A stretch of DNA of 64,000 nucleotides from Buxus sempervirens (taxonomy: Eukaryota; Streptophyta; Magnoliopsida; Buxales; Buxaceae), in assembly GCA_947561395.2 (NCBI GenBank), contig OX387183.1, positions 15,923,402 to 15,987,401 on the forward strand. The letters are read 5' to 3'. The notes beneath the pieces are model-generated. The model did not search any database, was not told where the DNA came from, and was given only the letters and a program-made list of their open reading frames with translations. Below, piece by piece: positions 56,912 to 64,000 of this stretch (position 1 is the first letter of the stretch; every line of letters starts with the position of its first letter). The position numbers and the translations under genes are program-made.

Positions 56912-59676
56912 TGTAAGATCCTGGATTTTTAGGAATTTTAATTAAGATTAAATGGAGATTAAAGGATTTATAAACAAGATTAAGGGATTTAATGAGGTTA
57001 ATTAAATTAAACTTTAAAAGACTTGGTTGCTTGGTCAGGTTCGGGATGGTTCACTTGAAGTAAACAAGCTAAATTGTTTTGGGTTTGGTTCACTTGGATA
57101 GAGAAATTTGTTAGGTGATTGAGACCGATTTAGTTGATTTAGGTGTAACTTAAATTTATTTGGTTTAATTGGGTAAAGTGGTATGGTTCAATTGGGTTCA
57201 ATTTAGTGGGTTGGTTAGTTAGTTAATGGGGGTTTAGTTTATTTAAATCTATTATATAAATTATGGTGGTGTGTTGAAGTGGGTTTAAGTGATTTATTTA
57301 ATTAGGTTTAGTTGGGTTTGATTGGTGGTTTAATGGGTTATGTCTTATGGTTAATTAAATTAGATTTGCTTGGTTTAAGTCGGTTCATTGAAAATGAACC
57401 GTTTCAATGGGTTATTGGGTATTACAAGTGTAGAACCGAGGGTTCTTACTCTCATTTTTATCTCCTTCGTGAGGGTTAGAAGGAAGCCGGAAGAAGAGGA
57501 AAAAGGGAAGCAAGGAGAAGAGGAAGAGGAAGGAAGGAGAAGAGAAGGAGAGGAGGAGAAAGGAAGAGGAAGAAGAAGGGAGGATGGCTAATCACACTAA
57601 ATTGGTAAGTAGCAGTTTAGACGAAATTGGTTTCTATCATTTGATTTCAGTTTAATCATACCTCTGTTTGTAGTTGTTTGGGTTGGTTGTGGAAATTTAA
57701 TGAGTTGTGATGCTTTGGTTTTGGTTGTTGAGGGGAGTATGAAATAAGAATGGCATGAAGGAAGGGAACAAAATGTGAAGCAGGAGGTTAAGAAATGTGC
57801 TGCTATTGGGCTCTTTCTCATGGAGAATAGAGACCCATGAAGGTGAATTGATGAACTAAGTATAAGAGAGAAGAAAGAGAGGAGAGAAATAGTGGGAGAG
57901 AAATGAAAGAGAGGAGAGAAACGAAAGAGAGAAATGAAAGAGAGGAGAGGAAGAGGTTACGGAAGAGAGAGAAAGAGAATTACAGGTTTCGTTGAAGAGA
58001 AGAGGTTCTAAGAAAAATAATTAAAGTTCAGTTCAAAAATGATAAGGAAATTATAAATAAGGTTATATTACAATAAAGTCTTTATGTTCAGTCAATAAGT
58101 CAATGAAATTTAGTTTCTAGTGTTTAATATATATTCTAATCAAAAGTAAGTTCATTTTTGGTTGAACCTAAAATATTAAATGGTTAATATTGAATAAATA
58201 ATTAAGGTTTAGTCACAAATCAAGTTAGAAATTAATAATAAGGGAAAACCCTAAATTATACCATGACTAATGAATTTTCTATATAAAAGAGATCCTTAGT
58301 GAATAATTAGAGGTAATAATACTTACATTAAGATGTTAGGAAGGGGTTTCTCATGTGTGATTAAGTCCAAGTTGGTTTTAATGTTAAAGTGTGTATCATA
58401 AGGCATCCTGAAAGGCAGAATGGCCTAGAGATTAAATGGGAATTAAACAGCGAAAATTCACTTGGTTTTAGTTGTACATTGGTTGTTGATTTCTTATAGG
58501 TATTGTGTTGGGATGAGGTAACATAGGCCCAGTGTGGCTCCCTCATCAGGTATTGTGTTGGGATGAGGTAACACAGGCCCAGTGTGGCTCCCTCATCAGG
58601 TATTGCGTGTGTAATTTATAATCTTGTCCGGCATGTGATACACAGTTCTGGGGGTTGAGGACGGCCATTCACCCTAGCTCATGAGAAGCCGGGGGGTGTG
58701 AACTTGCATCCTCCTCAGAATGTGCCACAGCAACCCATAAAGTCAACTAGATGGTCTCAGTGAGATCACTAACTCGATGGTCTAATAGAGATCACTAACT
58801 CGATGGTCTGAAAGAGGATCACTAACTTGCTATAGTTGGACTGGGTTGTACTTGCCAACTCATGCGTGTCTCATGCTTGAGTGATCCGCTTGGGAAGAGC
58901 GATCCTAGCTAGATCTTTCCCTATAAGTCGTGAGGGGGCGAATTGGACAAGAGAATTAAAACATTATTGTTACTTGAGATTTTGCTGAGATTGTGGTTTG
59001 GATTAATCTGATTTTATCGGTTTTATGATTCCACAGAATTCAAGGTATTGTCATAACATGATATTGATATGGTTTTAGCATGAATTGCCAGAGTTTGATT
59101 GTATATTACATTGTCATGCTACTTCAATGTTAAAACTGCATAAAATGTTCTTCTCATGCATTATGCTGCTTACTGAGACGTTAGTCTCAAGTGTGTTTTG
59201 TTTTTACCGGTTTTGTTTTCAGATAAATCTGCAGAGCGAGCTCAAACTGGGGTAGGCCGAACTAACGAACCGGATGACGACTACAACCCTGAGGATTATT
59301 ATTATCCTGGATAGGGTTGGGCAGTATTTTGTAGTCGTCTATTTTTTTGACCTTGTATAAATTGTAAATGAGAAAGAAAGAAAGAAAGTGAAAACCTTAG
59401 TGATCTTTACTGCAAATTTGTAGATGTGGAATGGTTTAGTTTTGTTAAATGATGTATATTGTATATATGGTTTGTGTTTATCAGGTATTGGTTTGAGGGC
59501 TCAGCCCATTCTTGTAAATACAGGCGTTATATAGCCGATTTTCCGAAAATTTTAGGATTAGAATATAAGTGCTTTGGTTAGTTTTTAAAACGTAGGAATG
59601 CGTTTCTGGGACCTCACCTGATGTCAAGGAACCGGCATATACCTTTAATGAACATGTCCGGGTCCGGGGCGTCACA
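56912..59676 (+). mobile_element. Solo LTR-like element D6, nested in D5
   Basis: This 2765-bp segment starts TGTAAGATCCTGGA and ends CCGGGGCGTCACA. Flanking 5-mers are ATACA (56907-56911) and ATACG (59677-59681), a target duplication with one mismatch; D4 shows the unoccupied sequence AATACATTTCAG. The interior is AT-rich with a purine-rich block (57480-57590) and GAGAGAAA repeats (57840-57975), and no coding domain is visible. The ends resemble the D family but the body is a different subfamily. Confidence 0.8.
58498..58597. repeat. Tandem duplication of a 50-bp unit in D6
   Basis: Two adjacent copies of a 50-base unit starting AGGTATTGTGTTGGGATGAG differ at one base (ACATAGG versus ACACAGG). 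About 150 bases further on, AACTCGATGGTCT-type units of about 28 bases repeat three times (58743-58825). Confidence 0.9.
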
Positions 59677-60867
59677 ATACGTTTCAGAACTTGCAATCAA
59701 GTAAAACCAGATTAAATAAATTCACATTCAAGTACAGTATATAAACAACAAGAAACTAAATCAGGAACTCCTAGTGTTAGGTACAATGAGATCATCTATC
59801 ATTAGCCCTTTAGAATTAACCTTGGATGCTCCTAAGAATTTCCAAAATTTCCACTTATATTCTCATAGAAAATTTAATAGGGAATAATGTTTCTAAAGTC
59901 CTAAACAACTCATTAGTCAAGTGCTTGAACCCTCAAAATCATCAAATCCAGCTTAGTTTTGTCAAAACTCCACTTCGGAAAAATTTTGGGCCTTGCGCTG
60001 ACCTCCAGCGCTAGGCGCGAGGTTGGCGGATAGTCATTGGTTAAAAATATAAGTCGCACTTACTTACAATTGGGTAGGCGCGAGGTAAGCGCACGATAGG
60101 CGCATGCTTAACGCAAGATGGGCGATAAGAAATTTGGTTGGCGCGAGCTCGGCGAATAGTCAACTTCGGCCTTTCACCGAGTACAGGTAGTTGACGCTAG
60201 GTAGGCACCAACCCGGCGAATACTACCTTCGTTTTTCAACTCTCTGTTATTTCCAGATCTACACAACTGACCGAGATTTTTCTGTCTGTAACCATTTCCC
60301 TAGCCTCCTAATATCCCCAGAAGATGTTTAAACCACTTTTGAAATTATTCTAAACAACTTTTTATTTATCTCTAACAGTTCTTAAAAACTCACGCTCGGA
60401 CTATCTTCTTCCAGAAAACATATGCATCAAGATTTAAACCCACGATTCAATCCAAAAAACCCAGTTTTAAAACAATGCTACTCACCTGTACTGAGGATCT
60501 TCTTCTAGCTTCCAACCCTTTTGATGGACTTCTCCAGAGATCCAAGCTTTTCGGCCGATGCCCTAGGTACCAGGCAGCGACTTTTGCCCAACCTCCGAAA
60601 ATTTTTTATCTTTGCAATCTATTTATAGACCTCGCAAGGTTTAACCTAATTTATCCCCGGCATTAACTTAACCCTCGGGATTCCATATCTACCCCTCATT
60701 AAAGTTGAGGTTACCCGAATTATTTATTTGCTAAGTTCCTATTCACTACAAATTTTTTAAGTTCGCACTTAATTACTTAATAACATTCTACTTATTTTCT
60801 TTGCCAACTAATGACCACAAATCTCCGGTTTTAAATAAATTTTTGATTGAACCTAATAATTAATCCA

Positions 60868-60910
<43 letters not shown>
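60868..60910. repeat. (GT)n(TA)n compound microsatellite
   Basis: A GT run is directly followed by a TA run, close to the end of solo LTR D5. Confidence 0.95.
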
Positions 60911-61669
60911 TCTACTCAAAACTGAGGTTTTACAACTACTGTCTCAGGATCTACCTTAGGCACCTCTGCTACTCGAGGAGGAGTAATCTACTCCACTCGT
61001 CCTACTAAAAACGTATCCTCACTAACCCGAGCGGGACGAGGTGGAATGTGGAAGCTGGATGAAAGGCCGGTGACATCCACTTGAAAACAAAAGAAATCTT
61101 AATCAGAATATGATAAATGGATATAAGCAGCAAAAATTGAAAGAGGTAAAAGATTTAACCTAAACCTGTAAAGGACCTACCTGGTCCAGTGCCCTGGCTA
61201 GCTGAGCCCGAAGATCTGCAATGATGACATCCCTATCAACAATAGTGGCATCCTTCTCAATGATGGCATCGTCCCTCTCTATCAGCTGGCGCTCCAAGTC
61301 CACATACCGAGCTCGGATCTCACCCAGTTGTGCCTCCTGAAATAAGGAAAGAGTTGGTCAAAAATTTCAAATAAAGTTGAGAAAAAGAAATAAGATTAAA
61401 GGAAGGAAATATACCGTGGTGCCATAGGAACGAATCATCACTCCTTCTATCTCAGTGACTCCACCTCAGACAGGCATGGCCTGCATAAGGCACCCAACTG
61501 ACGCCTGCCTGAACCAGGTGTCATAGTCACCCTCGACTACCAGAACCGCTCCATCCGTCCACTCTTTGAAGTGAATGGGATCAACAAGCTCAAGAGAAAA
61601 GGTAGGAGCTGTGTCAAGAGGAATGGCAGGGATCCAAAGCTCTCCGATGTGCTGGTAGAAGAAGCGCTC

Positions 61670-61732
61670 ACCAAGGTACCAGATGCTACCCAGCTGACCA
61701 AGGTACCAGATGCTACCCAGTTGACCAAGGTA
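61670..61732 (-). repeat. 27-bp tandem duplication within PMD coding sequence
   Basis: Two 27-base copies (61670-61696 and 61697-61723) plus a partial third lie in the minus-strand PMD gene. In the coding frame they encode the nonapeptide YLGQLGSIW twice. The plus-strand copy has a single corresponding segment (CFLGRLGRVMYLSE), so the duplication occurred in this copy. Confidence 0.8.
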
Positions 61733-63202
61733 TCTCTGATGTCACTAATCAAAGGTAAATGCATCCTAAACTATAGGGTGAAGTGCAAATGCCTCTGGGA
61801 TGTCCTCAAAGCGCGAAATGGACAACTAGAGACATAAAAGAACATCAGATACTTGATTCAGAAAAAAGATGGAATTTGAAATATACTCACATTGGTCCTA
61901 TATGTCTGATCCAGGTGAGCCTAGTCCATTCTAGGACGACTCTTTTCAGAGTCGTGCTCAAAATGACTCCATCTACGAGCCAACGGAAAAGTGTCCTCTG
62001 GCATCGTAGAAGTAGGACAAAAATGGAAAACATAAACTCTGGCAAAGAATTGAAAAGAAAAAAAAAGATAATAAGATCAAAAGAGAAGAAAGAAAGAAAG
62101 AAAAAAAAAGAAAAGAAAAATAACCAAGAAATGAATTTTTACCTGCAAAAAAGGACAGAAGAATCTGCTCCCAACTATTGCACCTCAAGAGGCAAAGAGG
62201 CCACAGACAACTCGGGGCAGTCTGGCCAGGAGAGTACCAAAAGCAAGCTGACCCCAGGCATAATCTCTCGCCCAGGGCAGATCTCCCAAAAGGTCTAAGA
62301 AATGAGGACTGACTGAAGTCGTGTCCTCAAGGTAGAAGCAAGAGCCCATCATCAGCAAAAAGACAAAGCGGAATGTGACAAGGAAATCCGCATGATTCAC
62401 TGTCACCTGATGGAATTCTCTATCCAAAAATGGCTCTCTCAGGTAGGCCAGAGAGCCTGGAAAATCGCCCAGCATCCCAAGCATCCATGAGCACCTCCAG
62501 TCATCCTGATCTCGGTAATAACTACAAAATCGGATGGCCGGATCCCAATCTTGATGTTTGGCAAATGGAAGCTCAAAGTCTCTGGGAAGAATCTCTCCAT
62601 CATCGCAATGATAAAGGGCCAATCCAAGCACACACCAGTGATGGTGATGAAATATCCAAATCCAAACTAGCCTAGCCCACAGCGCAGCGCTACTGAACAT
62701 CTCACAATTAAATCGTTGAAGGTGGCCCAACTCTCACAGAAATGAGACTGCTGATAGGGCAAGGGAACATCCACCCTAATACAGGCCAAGGGATGAGTCC
62801 TCAAACCATGAAGAAGGGAAGTGTCCATAATCTGCTCAGTAATCTCCAAAGGAATGGCGATCCAGCTCTAAGGGTTTGCTCTCCCATGACCTCTGCCTCT
62901 GCCCCTACCTCAGCCTCTGCCTCGCCCACGACCCTCAACCACAAGGTTAGAAGACAAGTTGAAAAGGGTCAGGGTGAATGATTTAAAGAAAGAAATTTAT
63001 TTTTAGAAGGATGAGGATGTACCTCTGGGGTCACCTCACATGAATCCTCAGAAGAACTAGAACTTGAGAAGTTGGAGGAGGAGGAGGAATCATGATCCTG
63101 CCTGGCCCTCGAAGAATAGACCACCTCAGCCGGATCCCTCCGAACCCTAGAAGAGGAGGGCTCATCTGTAGGATCTCTCAGAGTTGAACGAATATGGGCC
63201 AT

Positions 63203-63456
63203 CTGCAAGCTCAAAATCAGGGAGATATTTTATTATTTTGTGTATCTTTTCCATTAGACATAAAATGTTGATTTTTAATCCTGTTTTTAATTCTTCATTT
63301 TAATTGAGTTTATTTTGTTGCAAGAAAGTGGGGAATAAAGAAGTAGAAGTTTATAAGTGTATATGCATACACTTATTTAAAGAAGCAAAATTGAAAGTCA
63401 TAAATGCATTCATATACACTTATAAGAGGAGAGAAATTCTAATGTGTTTATTGCAG
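63203..63456. other. Intergenic region with palindromes between the PMD gene and the CACTA transposase relic
   Basis: Around 63353-63375 the sequence ATAAGTGTATATGCATACACTTAT is close to a perfect palindrome, and a related TATACACTTATAAG follows at about 63412-63425. It may be the promoter region of the minus-strand PMD gene, in keeping with the palindrome-rich regions upstream of the other module genes. Confidence 0.4.
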
Positions 63457-63989
63457 GAAAAATCAGGTCATGGGTCTTGAGAGACGTGGTCATGTCCATG
63501 GTTGTGGATTAGGCCCCAACCCCACCAAACTTTGGGGGTCATCTTCAACCTATTCTGATGCCTCATCTAGTTAGTCCGAAATATGCAAGTTGAAGGACCA
63601 AGTTAAATCCTTACAAGATGGGTTGATGCAAAAGGATGCTAAGATGCAGGAGCTTAGGAACATAGTTTAAAGCTTATCTAGACAGGTATTTTTTTTCTTT
63701 TTATTTATAGTTTTCCCAAAGATACTTTAGGATGAAACTTTGATAGCCAAATAACATCTTAGCATATTTTTATTTAGGTTGGTGAACATTTTAGCCGACA
63801 AGAGGCACCTACAGAACCAGGGAGGCGATCAAACGAGGTAATCGTTATTATTAAATATTAAAAGACTACTAGTTTAACTTTAGGCTTCACTATATTTTTT
63901 ATTTACTAAATTAAAATTCTTTTCAGGAGGGCTCTAACAATGATCAATCAACCTTAGCTAAGTATACTTTAACACCATGTCATGGACAG
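63457..63989 (+). pseudogene. Exons similar to the C-terminal part of a CACTA (Ptta/En/Spm, Transposase_24) protein
   Basis: Three exons with consistent splice sites: 63457-63685, 63778-63837 and 63927-63989. The first encodes VMGLERRGHVHGCGLGPNP, which resembles the GxxRxGRVxGxGxGxxPT segment of Transposase_24-type proteins, followed by a coiled coil (KLKDQVKSLQDGLMQKDAKM). A TAG near 63571 and a TAA near 63668 interrupt it. The remaining exons are polar and lack landmarks. The gene continues beyond the right edge. It may belong to an older CACTA element that carries the neighbouring PMD gene; that is inference. Confidence 0.5.
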
Positions 63990-64000
63990 GTATGTTCAAA

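Larger units (their letters stand above)
55868..60934 (-). mobile_element. Solo LTR D5 (Tekay/Del-like), inserted in the PMD gene, carrying D6
   Basis: The left end TATAACGCCCC (TG changed to TA) and right end GAGGTTTTACA have the 5-bp target duplication ACTAC at 55863-55867 and 60935-60939. Without D6 it is about 2.3 kb and aligns with D4. A CpG-rich island with GGCGCGAGGT-type words lies at about 60000-60225. A GT/TA microsatellite is near its end. Confidence 0.92.
55310..63202 (-). pseudogene. Plant mobile domain (PMD) gene, minus-strand copy, split by solo LTR D5
   Basis: Start ATG at 63202 (MAHIRS). Exon 1 (63202-63023) is Ser/Glu-rich; the next exon has an Arg-Gly-rich stretch (about 62940-62870) and the PMD-like domain (about 62850-62185) with ACIRVDVPLPY, FHLPNIKIGI and an FGTLLARLPRVVCGL segment, frameshifted. 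A coiled-coil exon lies at about 61335-61180 (QLIERDDAIIEKDATI). The acidic Pro/Glu/Asp-rich tail (60935-61080, then 55867-55388) ends in a short Gly/Lys-rich C-terminus near 55310. Each part matches the plus-strand copy at 789-3733. Solo LTR D5 (55868-60934) sits inside the acidic tail. Confidence 0.7.

Overview
The window looks like repeat-filled nuclear DNA of a flowering plant. I found no intact host gene and no bacterial-style gene organisation. The plant assignment rests on GT-AG introns, plant-mobile-domain (PMD) and DUF7745 reading frames, Tat/Ogre-type and Tekay/Del-like Ty3/gypsy retrotransposons with LTRs of 2.3-3.0 kb, an initiator-tRNA-Met primer-binding site, a CACTA transposon with a 3-bp target duplication, and a plant L1-type LINE. 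I cannot name the species.

Layout. (1) 1-5113: a decayed PMD gene (789-3733, +) is followed by a DUF7745 gene (4242-5113, +) that is cut off by an LTR insertion. (2) 5114-29648: a Tat-type element with LTR T1 (5114-8092), a gag-to-integrase region (8211-22853), a 3' untranslated stretch, then LTR T2 (24907-27854) with a partial second LTR copy attached (27855-29648). A CACTA transposon (10574-16031, TSD AGT) sits inside its coding region and itself carries a truncated Tekay/Del-like element. A solo LTR (18108-20445, TSD GAAGT) splits its reverse transcriptase. (3) 29649-36223: leader, gag and protease of a second Tat-type element. (4) 36224-42064: a Tat LTR on the minus strand (T4), split by a solo LTR (36433-39433, TSD CGGTC). 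(5) 42688 to about 53157: a minus-strand L1 LINE, split by a solo LTR (44219-49432, TSD TTTTC) that is in turn split by a Tat solo LTR (44805-47787, TSD ACATC). (6) 53179-63202: a second DUF7745 gene and a second PMD gene, both on the minus strand. The PMD copy is split by a solo LTR (55868-60934, TSD ACTAC) that contains another (56912-59676). (7) 63457-63989: well-formed exons resembling the C-terminal part of a CACTA (Ptta/En/Spm) transposase, reaching the right edge.

The PMD plus DUF7745 pair occurs twice, in the same gene order and in opposite orientations, at the two ends of the window. This suggests a two-gene module that travels or duplicates as a unit. All large coding regions contain stops or frameshifts, so the window is a fossil record of nested insertion, up to four levels deep.

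The most unusual signal is a set of arrays of short inverted repeats whose two arms change together from unit to unit. They occur in the leader of the second Tat element (31811-32767), just upstream of the TATA boxes of three Tat LTRs and of the plus-strand DUF7745 gene, inside the transcribed part of several LTRs, and in the CACTA subterminal repeats. Such covariation is not expected from simple decay. It points to either selection on a folded structure or a mutational process that corrects one arm from the other.
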